Of a stretch of DNA of 61,549 nucleotides, positions 27,988 to 35,878 are shown piece by piece. The first letter of the stretch is position 1. Every line of letters begins with the position of its first letter. The stretch comes from Myxococcales bacterium (GTDB lineage Bacteria > Myxococcota_A > Polyangia > Fen-1088), in NCBI GenBank assembly GCA_025350815.1, contig JANXXE010000124.1, forward strand, positions 1-61,549. The letters are read 5' to 3'. A program made the position numbers and the translations under genes. The notes below the pieces were generated by a model. That model did no database searches and was not told the origin of the DNA. It worked only from the letters and a program-made list of their open reading frames with translations.

Positions 27988-28812
27988 ATGAACCGCGCGC
28001 TTCCCTCGGCTGGTCTTCTCCCGGCGATCGGCCTGGCCATAAGCCTCTGGCCCTCGCTGGCGCACGCCCAAGCACCTGCAACGCCCCCGCCCGCAGGACC
28101 AGCAGAAGCCGCACCCGAGCCCCCGGTGGTAACCGCGCCGCCACCCGCCGCGCCGACCGATGGTACAGCGCAACCGTACCCCTACATTCCCCCGCCCCCC
28201 GCGAACACTGCCGCCCCGTCTTACCCGCCTGCCGGGCCACCGCCCAACACCTACGGCGGCCAGTACGGCCAGTACAATCCCTACGGCCCCTATCCCAGTT
28301 ACGGCTATCCGCCGCCCCCGCCCCACGGCGTATTTCGGCCGGTCAGTCTGACACTGTCGGTGGGCCCGGGCGTTCTAAATGGCTACGGTTTCGACGGCCG
28401 GCGCGAAACCAACCTCGCCCTTTCCTACAGCGTGTTTCGCCTGGGCTTTGGCGTGGCGCCGAATTTTTCATTGTTCATCGGATACGAAGGCGCGGGCAGC
28501 AGCAGCACGCGCGGGTCGACGGGCACCAGTTCCTGGCTCAGCCAAAATATCTGGTCGTTCGGCCTTCAGTACCATCTACATCAGCGCTTCTACCTGCGCG
28601 CCGGCGCGGGTATCGGGACCGTCGGGGACGATACAAACCAGGGAACCTTTACCTCCGACAACGGCACCGCGTTCGTGGCGGGCGTCGGATACGAATTCGT
28701 ACAGACCCCGGACATCGCCCTCGGGCTCGAAGCCAGCGGCAGCGTCACCAAGTACGCGTTCGACGAATGGTGGCAAACCGCGGGCGTGAACCTCACCCTG
28801 GCGTTCTTTTAG
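27988..28812 (+). CDS. Outer-membrane beta-barrel protein with proline-rich N-terminus
   Basis: The 274-residue product has a signal peptide (cleavage near AHAQ), a region of about 85 residues rich in Pro, Ala, Tyr and Gly, and then about 165 residues of beta-strand pattern ending in LTLAFF, an aromatic terminus as used for outer-membrane insertion. It is an eight-strand-type barrel by length. CGGAGG lies just before ATG 27988. The next gene begins 9 bases after its stop and is probably co-transcribed. No specific function is visible. Confidence 0.82.
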   Translation: MNRALPSAGLLPAIGLAISLWPSLAHAQAPATPPPAGPAEAAPEPPVVTAPPPAAPTDGTAQPYPYIPPPPANTAAPSYPPAGPPPNTYGGQYGQYNPYGPYPSYGYPPPPPHGVFRPVSLTLSVGPGVLNGYGFDGRRETNLALSYSVFRLGFGVAPNFSLFIGYEGAGSSSTRGSTGTSSWLSQNIWSFGLQYHLHQRFYLRAGAGIGTVGDDTNQGTFTSDNGTAFVAGVGYEFVQTPDIALGLEASGSVTKYAFDEWWQTAGVNLTLAFF

Positions 28813-28821
28813 GAGATCACC

Positions 28822-29661
28822 ATGTCAATCAACGCGCTACCCCTGCTGTCGCTCGCCGCGGTTTCCGCTGCAAGTTGTGCGCACTATCCGGCCGACTACC
28901 AACAGGTAGGCGATCAGACCGAGGCCCAGGGTCCGGCGACCGCGTCCTATCCGGTGCCGGCCGCCGCACCAAGGGGCAATCTGCACGTCGTGTCGCTGGG
29001 CGCCGAACAGCTGCCCGCCGGTCCACAGGGGCCAAGCCCATTTCTGCACGTCAGGGTGGCGGCCGAAAACAACGGTGACAGCGCGCCATGGACCGTCGCC
29101 GCGCACGAGCAGACGCTGAGCCTGGGCGGCGGCCAAGGCCTGCTGCCTTCGTTCGCGCAGGCGTCATCCGGCGGCCCCACGCTGTCGGTTGCGCCGGGCG
29201 GTCGTGGCTCGATCGATCTGTATTTCGCGCTGCCCGCCCAGGGCGAGCCGCCATTGGCGACCCTGTCCTGGCGCCTGCACCGCGGCCCCGAGATCATCGC
29301 CGAGGCCACCAACTTTCAACGCCTGGCGGGGCGCGAACCGCAGTACGGCTACTACCAGCCCGTCTACCGCCCCGGTGTGACGCTGGCATTCGGTCCTGCC
29401 TGGTGGTGGTACGGCGGTTGGGGCATGTACGGAGACTTCGGTCCCTGGGGCTACCGCCCGTACGCGTACTACCCACGCCCTGGCGGCTACTACGGGGGCC
29501 ACTATGGTGGCTACTATGGTGGACTTTACGGCGGCGGCCGCGTTTACGCCGCGCCACGGACGGGCGGCGGTGGCCGGGGCGGCAGTGGCCCCGCACCACG
29601 ACCCAGCAGCGGTGGCGGTGGCGGTGGCGGGCGCGGTGGCTGGCGCGGCGGACGACGTTAA
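28822..29661 (+). CDS. Lipoprotein with Gly/Tyr-rich low-complexity C-terminus
   Basis: The 279-residue protein has a lipobox (SAASC), an Ig-like or beta-sandwich domain (about 60-175) and then an aromatic region leading into YYGG-type repeats and a Gly/Arg tail. Low-complexity Gly/Tyr tails can drive adhesion or self-association, but this is inference. AGGAG lies 6 bases before the ATG. It lies 9 bases after the beta-barrel gene, suggesting a two-gene envelope operon, and converges on phoR with 19 bases between stops. Confidence 0.78.
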   Translation: MSINALPLLSLAAVSAASCAHYPADYQQVGDQTEAQGPATASYPVPAAAPRGNLHVVSLGAEQLPAGPQGPSPFLHVRVAAENNGDSAPWTVAAHEQTLSLGGGQGLLPSFAQASSGGPTLSVAPGGRGSIDLYFALPAQGEPPLATLSWRLHRGPEIIAEATNFQRLAGREPQYGYYQPVYRPGVTLAFGPAWWWYGGWGMYGDFGPWGYRPYAYYPRPGGYYGGHYGGYYGGLYGGGRVYAAPRTGGGGRGGSGPAPRPSSGGGGGGGRGGWRGGRR

Positions 29662-29680
29662 CCCGCCTACACGGCCACCC

Positions 29681-31483
29681 TCAGGCCTGCGGCAACTTGA
29701 CCGTGACCGCGGTGCCTCGCCCTGGGGCGCTCTCGACGCTGACGGCGCCGCCCATCGCCTCGACCAGGTGCTTGACGATCGCCAGGCCCAGGCCCGTACC
29801 CCCGCGATCCCGGGAACGCCCCTCGTCGACACGGTAGAATCTTTCGAACAGACGCGGCAGGTGCCTGGCCTCGATCCCGGGCCCGTTGTCGGAGACCGAG
29901 ATCAACACAGCCGCTCCCGCTGCCTTGGCGGCGATGCTGATCTCGCCGTTGTCACCGCTGTACTTGACGGCGTTGTCGACCAGATTGGCCAGGACATGCT
30001 CAAGCGCCTGACGGTCCGCGCGCACGGCGGGCAGATTGTCCGGCAGCTCACGCGCCACGCGCGTCTTGCGCTTGCCGGCCGAGCCGCGGAACAGCAACAC
30101 GACCTGGGCGACGACCGCGCCGACGTCCACGCATTCCAATTCCAGCTTGAAGTGACCCGATTCGATGCGCGACAGGTCCAACAGATCGTTCAACAAGCTG
30201 ACCAGGCGCTCCGCGTTGCGCTCGGCCATTTCCAAAAAACGCTCCGCGCTCGCGGGATCCTGCAAAAGTGCGCTGCGAGCGGTCTCGACGCCGGTGCGCA
30301 GCGCGGTCACCGGCGTGCGCAGCTCGTGCGAGACGTTGGCCACAAAATCCCTTCTGACCGCCTCCAGGCGCCGAATCTCGGTGACGTCCACGAACACCAC
30401 CACGCAGCCGGCCGGCACGCCCGACAGCGGCGCTGCGTGCACCAACAACCGCCGCAGCCGGTGAATGCCGACCTCGATCTCTCCCGTCACAGGCGCAGCT
30501 GACGACAAGGTCGACTCGATGATCACGGCAAGCTCGGCATTGCGAACCACGTCCGCAAGGGGCCGACCCACCAGATCCGTCGGATGGTCCGGCTCGGCCG
30601 TGTAGCCCGGCTCGACATGCGCCAGCAGCATCATTCGCAGGGCGCTGTTCGCAAGGACGATGGTCCGCCCGGCGTCAGCCACCAGGACGCCTTCGTCCAT
30701 CGCCTCCAGAATCTGGCCCAGTCGATCGCGCTCGGCCCGCAGCGCCCCCAGCGTCCCCGACAGGTTGGCCACCACCTGATTCAGCGTGCGGCCAAGGTCC
30801 CCAAGCTCGTCCCCCGATTCCAGATGAACCCGCGCCTCAAGATCCCCCTTCGCCATGCGCCGCGTGACCCGGGTGACGTCGCGCAGGCCCCTGGTCATCA
30901 TGTGCGCGACGATGCTGGATATCAGCAGCGCCAAGACCAGGGCCAGCACAGAGCCCGTGGCGAGGACGCGGTGCAGACGGTCGATAGCCTGATCCACCTC
31001 CGTCAAGGACAGCGCCACCCGCACCACGCCAACACGCTGACCCGCGCGCGAAAACGCCGCCGCCTGATACAGCATTCGCCTTCCCACCGTCGCGCTCATG
31101 CGCTCGCTGGCACCGTGCCCAGTCCGCATCGCCTCGGCTACCTCGGGGCGTGTGGCGTGGTTGTCGATCCCGGGCAATTCACCGATGCCGACCTCCGAGT
31201 CACCGATGACGACGCCATCGCCGCGGACGACGGTCACACGGGTCGCCGAGCGGCGACCGAGTTCATCGGCCAGGCTGTCCCAGCCGCCGAAATCATTCAG
31301 GGCCGCGCCGTGGCCCTCGACCTGACCGCCAACCAGGGTCAATCGCACAGCCAGATCGTTGCGCATCAGCGCGCCCCACTGGTCGTTCAGCCCGTGGGTC
31401 AGGTAGACGTCCGCACAAACCACCGCCGTGGCGATCAGGCCCGCCGACGCAAGGAACAGCTTTGTGCGGAAGCCCCAACGCAT
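29681..31483 (-). CDS. phoR: Phosphate-regulon sensor histidine kinase PhoR
   Basis: The 600-residue protein has an N-terminal membrane helix, a periplasmic domain of about 130 residues, a second helix (VLALVLALLISSIVAHM), a HAMP domain (about 195-250), a PAS domain (about 265-370), HisKA with the His in NVSHELRTPVTALR and HATPase_c with VSDNGPGIEARHLPRLFERFYRVD (quoted in part) and GTGLGLAIVKHL. This is the PhoR/WalK-type arrangement. It is last in the phosphate operon, 17 bases after a pstB gene, which supports PhoR. No phoB gene lies in the window, so the response regulator must be elsewhere. Confidence 0.9.
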   Translation of the reverse strand: MRWGFRTKLFLASAGLIATAVVCADVYLTHGLNDQWGALMRNDLAVRLTLVGGQVEGHGAALNDFGGWDSLADELGRRSATRVTVVRGDGVVIGDSEVGIGELPGIDNHATRPEVAEAMRTGHGASERMSATVGRRMLYQAAAFSRAGQRVGVVRVALSLTEVDQAIDRLHRVLATGSVLALVLALLISSIVAHMMTRGLRDVTRVTRRMAKGDLEARVHLESGDELGDLGRTLNQVVANLSGTLGALRAERDRLGQILEAMDEGVLVADAGRTIVLANSALRMMLLAHVEPGYTAEPDHPTDLVGRPLADVVRNAELAVIIESTLSSAAPVTGEIEVGIHRLRRLLVHAAPLSGVPAGCVVVFVDVTEIRRLEAVRRDFVANVSHELRTPVTALRTGVETARSALLQDPASAERFLEMAERNAERLVSLLNDLLDLSRIESGHFKLELECVDVGAVVAQVVLLFRGSAGKRKTRVARELPDNLPAVRADRQALEHVLANLVDNAVKYSGDNGEISIAAKAAGAAVLISVSDNGPGIEARHLPRLFERFYRVDEGRSRDRGGTGLGLAIVKHLVEAMGGAVSVESAPGRGTAVTVKLPQA

Positions 31484-31500
31484 GGCAGGCTACGCCCTCC

Positions 31501-32277
31501 TCAACCGTAACGACCCTCGATGTACTCAGCCGTCCGCGGGTCGACCGGATTCAGAAACAAATCCTCGGTGCGGCTGTGCTCGATAAGCTCGCCCATCAGC
31601 ATGAAGATGCTTTCGTCGCTGGAACGCCGCGCCTGCGCCATGTTGTGCGTGACGATCAGAATCGTGTACCGACCGCGCAGCTCCCACATCAGCTCCTCGA
31701 TCGCGCGGGTGCCCTCGACGTCCAGGGCCGAACACGGCTCGTCCATCAGAATAACTTCCGGCTTTAGCGGCAGTAGCCGCGCGATGCACAGCTTCTGTTG
31801 CTGTTCGAGTTGCAGTCCTGTGGCCCGCCCCTTCAGACGATCCTTCAGGTCGTCCCACAGGCCCACCTCGCGCAGGCTCTTCTCGACCACCTCATCCGTG
31901 TGGCCCTTGCCCAATTTGCCCTCGGCGTGAATCCGAAGACCAAAGACGATGTTCTCGTAGATCGAGAGCGGCAGCGGATTGGGCCGCTGGAACACCATCC
32001 CGACCGATTTGCGCAACTCGATGAGCGAGATGTCGGGATCGTAGATGTTCTTCTGTAGAATTCGGATCTCACCCTTGGTCGTGACGTAGCCGTAGCGCTC
32101 GTTGACCCGGTTGAAACACCGAAGCAACGTGGTCTTGCCACAGCCCGACGGCCCAATCAGCGACGTGATAAGCCCGTTCTTGATGCCCATGCTCACGTTC
32201 TTGAGCGCCTGGAACTTGCCGTACCACAGCGACAGGTCCTGCGTCTCGATGCTCAGCGCGGGCGCGGCGTCGGTCAT
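31501..32277 (-). CDS. pstB: Phosphate ABC transporter ATPase, paralogue A: intact Walker/Q/H motifs, degenerate signature
   Basis: The 258-residue protein is clearly PstB by overall sequence. Walker A (GPSGCGKTT, 42-50), Q-loop Gln97 (GMVFQRPNP), Walker B with Glu180 (ILMDEP), D-loop (SALD) and H-loop His211 (VTHNMAQA) are normal. The ABC signature, normally LSGGQQQR, reads LQLEQQQK (Leu155-Lys162): both glycines and the serine are lost. As a homodimer it could not form a proper ATP sandwich. It overlaps the other pstB gene by 4 bases (ATGA), so the two are made together. With paralogue B's intact signature it can build one consensus site. Codon use and length show no sign of decay. Confidence 0.93.
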   Translation of the reverse strand: MTDAAPALSIETQDLSLWYGKFQALKNVSMGIKNGLITSLIGPSGCGKTTLLRCFNRVNERYGYVTTKGEIRILQKNIYDPDISLIELRKSVGMVFQRPNPLPLSIYENIVFGLRIHAEGKLGKGHTDEVVEKSLREVGLWDDLKDRLKGRATGLQLEQQQKLCIARLLPLKPEVILMDEPCSALDVEGTRAIEELMWELRGRYTILIVTHNMAQARRSSDESIFMLMGELIEHSRTEDLFLNPVDPRTAEYIEGRYG

Positions 32278-33044
32278 CCAAAGATCCCGTTAACGTAGTC
32301 GAGCGTGTGCTTGCTGGCGGGCGCATCGGAAAAGATCACTTCATTTCGGTCGACCTCGACGATGTTGCCGTTCCACAGGAACATCGTGCGACTGGCCAGG
32401 CGGCGCGCCTGCTGCACCAGGTTGGTCACCAGGATGATCGTCATCTCGTTCTTCAGTTCCTTGAGAACATCCTCGATACGCATCGTCGTCACCGGATCGA
32501 TGGCGATCGAAAATTCATCCAGGCAAAGCACTTCCGGCTGGTGCGACAGGGCGCGCGCAATCGTCAGGCGCTGTTGCTGGCCGCCCGACAACTTGGTGCC
32601 CAGGCTGTCCAGGCGATCCTTGACCTCATCCCACAGCGCCGCCTGCCGCAGGCAGCGCTCGATCAGCCCATCCAAATCGTCCTTGCCTCGAACGCCGGCC
32701 GCCCGCGGGGCGAAGGCGACGTTGTCGTAGATGCTCAGGGGCAGACCCACCGGCAGTGGCGCGACCATACCGATCCGCCGCCGCAGCTCGTACACGCTTT
32801 TGACTTGTTGGACATCCTCACCGTCGACCAGGACCTTGCCCCCCACCCGCGTGCCCGCTGTGAATTCAATGGTCCGGTTGATACAGCGAAGCAGCGAAGT
32901 CTTGCCCGACTGCGCCGGACCGATGATGGCGAAGATCTCGTGCGGCTCGACGTGAAAGGAAATGCCGTGGATAACCTCCTTTGCGCCATACCTCAGGCGC
33001 AGGCCGTCGACCTCGATCTTCTTGCCAGGCGAATCCGCGGTCAT
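32274..33044 (-). CDS. pstB: Phosphate ABC transporter ATPase, paralogue B: intact signature, degenerate Q- and H-loops
   Basis: The 256-residue protein is a second PstB-like ATPase. Walker A (GPAQSGKTS, 42-50), the signature LSGGQQQR (152-159) and Walker B with Glu177 (LCLDEF) are kept. The Q-loop reads GMVAPLPVG, with Pro96 in place of Gln, and the H-loop reads VTNLVQQA, with Asn208 in place of His. The D-loop is IAID rather than SALD. Loss of the Q and H residues predicts poor hydrolysis at its own Walker site. ATG 33044 overlaps the pstA stop by one base (TGATG); ATG 33050 is also possible. A much longer in-frame extension runs through pstA and is rejected. Confidence 0.92.
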   Translation of the reverse strand: MTADSPGKKIEVDGLRLRYGAKEVIHGISFHVEPHEIFAIIGPAQSGKTSLLRCINRTIEFTAGTRVGGKVLVDGEDVQQVKSVYELRRRIGMVAPLPVGLPLSIYDNVAFAPRAAGVRGKDDLDGLIERCLRQAALWDEVKDRLDSLGTKLSGGQQQRLTIARALSHQPEVLCLDEFSIAIDPVTTMRIEDVLKELKNEMTIILVTNLVQQARRLASRTMFLWNGNIVEVDRNEVIFSDAPASKHTLDYVNGIFG

Positions 33045-33928
33045 CACCATTTCTTCCGCGAGCGCAGGTAGACGCGCAACGAAATCGACAGGGCGTTGGC
33101 GAACAGCACCGTCGCCAGCAAGATCACCGCAATCGCGTAAGGCAAGGCCTCGGGCGCGTTCGTGACCTGTGTCGTCACCGTATAAAGATGCATCGACAGC
33201 GCCATGCACTGGTCCCGCAGGTTGTAGGCAAACAGATCGCCCTCGGGGATCTTCTTGAAGAACACGGCGCCCGTGAACATGATGGGCGCCGTTTCGCCCG
33301 CTGTGCGCGACACCTGCAGGATGACGCCCGTCAGAATGCCGCTGATCGAGTTCGGCAGGACGATGCGGCGGATGGTCTGCCAGCGGCTGGCGCCGACGTT
33401 CCAGCACGCCTCGCGAAAAGAAACAGGCACGGCGGCCAGAGATTCCTTGGTGCTGGCGATGATCACCGGCAGGGTCATGATGGCCAAGGTCAGCGACGCC
33501 GCCAGTATGGAACGGCCCATTCCCGCGAAGATCACGAACGCGCCCAGGCCGAACAGGGCGTGGACGATGCTGGGCACGCCCGCCAGATTGACGACGGCCA
33601 GGTTGATGATGCGGGTGAACCAACTGTCGCGGGCGTATTCGTTCAGGTACACGGCCGCCAGCACCCCAATGGGCGCCGAGATACACAGGGACATGACGAC
33701 CAGGTAAATCGTCCCAAGGAACGCCGACCAGACGCCGCCCCGGCGCATGCCACCCACCGGATTGGTGACCAGAAAATCCCAGGACAGCAACGGCCACGCC
33801 CGGGAGACCAGGTGAAAAATGATCAGCAGCAGCGGCACAACCATCGCCACGGCCATCGCGCCGAAGATCCACTTGGCGATGATCTCGTTGCGCTGCTTGC
33901 GCCGGACCAGGGGCGTTTGCGTGAACAT
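33044..33928 (-). CDS. pstA: Phosphate ABC transporter permease PstA
   Basis: The 294-residue protein has six hydrophobic segments and the ABC permease coupling motif region (EACWNVGASRWQTIRRIVLP), followed by the family's SRTAGETAPIMFTG. It pairs with PstC to form the inner-membrane channel for phosphate. It lies 12 bases after pstC and overlaps the start of pstB paralogue B. Length is normal for PstA. Confidence 0.95.
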   Translation of the reverse strand: MFTQTPLVRRKQRNEIIAKWIFGAMAVAMVVPLLLIIFHLVSRAWPLLSWDFLVTNPVGGMRRGGVWSAFLGTIYLVVMSLCISAPIGVLAAVYLNEYARDSWFTRIINLAVVNLAGVPSIVHALFGLGAFVIFAGMGRSILAASLTLAIMTLPVIIASTKESLAAVPVSFREACWNVGASRWQTIRRIVLPNSISGILTGVILQVSRTAGETAPIMFTGAVFFKKIPEGDLFAYNLRDQCMALSMHLYTVTTQVTNAPEALPYAIAVILLATVLFANALSISLRVYLRSRKKW

Positions 33929-33940
33929 CGGCGGCGTCCG

Positions 33941-34912
33941 TCAGCGCTTTCGGATGCCCTTGACCACCAAGTCGGCGGTGAAGTTCACGACGAAGGTTAT
34001 GGAAAACAGAAGAATCCCGATGATGAACAGGACCTGATAGTGCTGCGAGCCAGCCGCCGCCTCGCCAAGTTCCGCCGCTATGGTGGCGGTCAGCGTCCGG
34101 ACGGGGTCGAAGGGGCTGTGGGGAATGTTGACGGCGTGTCCCGTGGCCATCAGCACGGCCATCGTTTCACCGACCGCGCGCCCCACGCCCAAAAGAACAG
34201 CCGCCAGCAGGCCGTTCTTCGCCGCCGGCAGCAGCACCCGGTAGACGATCTGCCAGCGCGTGGCACCCAGGGCCAGCGCGGCCTCGCGGTACGAATCCGG
34301 CACCGCCTTCAAGGCGTCCTCGCCAATGCTGACCATGATGGGCACGCTCATCAGCGCCAGCAGCAAGGCACCGTTGAGGACATTCAAACCGACGGGAACG
34401 CGAAATACCTTCTGGATCAGGGGATTGAGCACCCCCAGACCGATGAAGCCCCAGACCACCGAAGGAATCGCGGCCAATAGCTCGATGACTATCTTCAGGC
34501 CCTCGCGCATGCGCCTCGAACAAAACTCGGAAACGAACACGGCCGCGCCCAACCCAAAGGGCACGGCGATCAGCATCGCCAGCGTGGTGACGCTGAAGGT
34601 CCCGACGATGAGCGCCAGCACGCCGTAGCGCACGTTGCTCTGGGACGTCGGATACCACTCGGTGCTGAACAGAAACTGCCGCAGGTTGAGGCCGTGAAAC
34701 AGGAAGCCCGCCCCTTCGCGCAAGACGAAGAAGAAGATCCCGAAAACAAAAACGATGGCGCTGACACCGCACAGACGGATGAGCCATTCCAGCGCGGACT
34801 CGCCCACCAGTTCCCATCGACGACGCCGCGACGCCGCGCCCCGCGCGACCACGCTGGCCCGCTGCCGCCGTTCGGCCGCTGCGGCGGCTAGGTCGATCGC
34901 TCCGTCACCCAC
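33941..34912 (-). CDS. pstC: Phosphate ABC transporter permease PstC
   Basis: The 323-residue protein starts with a basic cytoplasmic tail of about 45 residues and then six membrane segments. The EAALALGATRWQIVYRVLLP coupling helix and GVGRAVGETMAVLMATGHA are typical of PstC. It forms the channel with PstA. The start is GTG 34912, 3 bases after the pstS stop, so translation is coupled. Each permease's coupling helix may meet a different ATPase, given the two unequal PstB proteins. Confidence 0.95.
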   Translation of the reverse strand: MGDGAIDLAAAAAERRQRASVVARGAASRRRRWELVGESALEWLIRLCGVSAIVFVFGIFFFVLREGAGFLFHGLNLRQFLFSTEWYPTSQSNVRYGVLALIVGTFSVTTLAMLIAVPFGLGAAVFVSEFCSRRMREGLKIVIELLAAIPSVVWGFIGLGVLNPLIQKVFRVPVGLNVLNGALLLALMSVPIMVSIGEDALKAVPDSYREAALALGATRWQIVYRVLLPAAKNGLLAAVLLGVGRAVGETMAVLMATGHAVNIPHSPFDPVRTLTATIAAELGEAAAGSQHYQVLFIIGILLFSITFVVNFTADLVVKGIRKR

Positions 34913-34915
34913 GGT

Positions 34916-35857
34916 CTACTTCTTGGGCAGGGGAACGTATCCGCTTTTCTCGACGATCATCTGACCGACGTCGGACAGGATCCAGTCGAGGTACTTCTTG
35001 ACGTCGGCGCTGGGCTCGCCCGGCGTGTACATGAACATCGGGCGGGCAATCGGGTAGGTCTTGTCGAGGGTGGTTGCGATTGCGGGCATCACACCGGGCT
35101 CGCCCTTCTTGCGGGACACCTTGAGAATTTTCACGCTTGGGGTGGCATACCCGAGGCCGCTGTAGCCGATGGCGTTCGGAGTCTTCGACACCAGGTCCAC
35201 CACGTCTTTCGAGCCATTCATGTCCAGCGAGCCCGCTTTGTAGTCGGCCTTCTTGCCAAGCACGGCCTCGCGAAAGTAGTGGTAGGTACCCGAATTATTC
35301 TGCCGGCTGGCGCGCACAATCTTTTCACCCTCGCCGCCCGGGATGGCTTTCACCCCCAGTTGCGACCACTTATCGATCTTGCCGCCCTCGCGGTAGATCT
35401 CCCCCAGCTCCTCGAGGCTGATTTCATTGAGCGGGTTGCTCTTGTGGACATAAATGGAGAGGGCGTCGTAGCCGATTAGTAATTCCTTCGGCTCCTTGCC
35501 CGTGGCTTTCTTTGCCGCCTCGATCTCCTTGGGCTCCATCGTGCGGCTGGAATTCGCAATATCCGCCGTGCCGTTGATCAACGCCGCGATCCCGATGCCC
35601 GACCCGCCGCCCGACACCTCGATCGAGGTTGCGCTATCAACCTTGCCGTAATCTTCGGCCCACGCCTGTGCCAGATTGATCATCGTGTCGGACCCGATGT
35701 TCTGGATCGCCTTCTTCTTGCCGCCGGCAGGACCGGGGGCCGCCGCGCCCGGCTCGGCCGACGCCCCTTCGGATTCCTTCTTCTTGCAACCCACGAAACC
35801 CAGCGCCGCGCAGGCGGTCAAGGTCACAAAACACACGAATGTCGTCGGTTTGGTCAT
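34916..35857 (-). CDS. pstS: Phosphate-binding lipoprotein PstS
   Basis: The 313-residue protein has a lipoprotein signal (lipobox GFVGC), a Lys/Gly/Ala linker and a PstS-type type II periplasmic-binding fold. Phosphate-site motifs are visible: NIGSDTM, GGGSGIG, ANSSRTM and SRQNNSGTYHYF. It captures phosphate outside the inner membrane and hands it to PstCA. An AGGAG site precedes the ATG. It lies 21 bases after the phoU-arsC gene stop. Anchoring by lipid is less usual than a free periplasmic PstS of enterics but common elsewhere. Confidence 0.95.
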   Translation of the reverse strand: MTKPTTFVCFVTLTACAALGFVGCKKKESEGASAEPGAAAPGPAGGKKKAIQNIGSDTMINLAQAWAEDYGKVDSATSIEVSGGGSGIGIAALINGTADIANSSRTMEPKEIEAAKKATGKEPKELLIGYDALSIYVHKSNPLNEISLEELGEIYREGGKIDKWSQLGVKAIPGGEGEKIVRASRQNNSGTYHYFREAVLGKKADYKAGSLDMNGSKDVVDLVSKTPNAIGYSGLGYATPSVKILKVSRKKGEPGVMPAIATTLDKTYPIARPMFMYTPGEPSADVKKYLDWILSDVGQMIVEKSGYVPLPKK

Positions 35858-35878
35858 AGCGATGCTCCTAGTGCCGTT

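Noticed and set aside
31501-33044. Reading the PstB motif losses as sequencing errors or a decaying duplicate
   Set aside because: Both frames are intact and of normal length, and each gene changes only those motifs that the other one keeps; random decay would not give a complementary pattern.
33045-33872. Long N-terminal extension of pstB paralogue B
   Set aside because: It runs out of frame through pstA, which is clearly coding; the ATG at 33044 gives a normal PstB length.
32981-34480. 499-codon open frame on the plus strand
   Set aside because: It lies opposite pstA and pstC and has shadow-type composition (Arg, Gln, His, Asp repeats).
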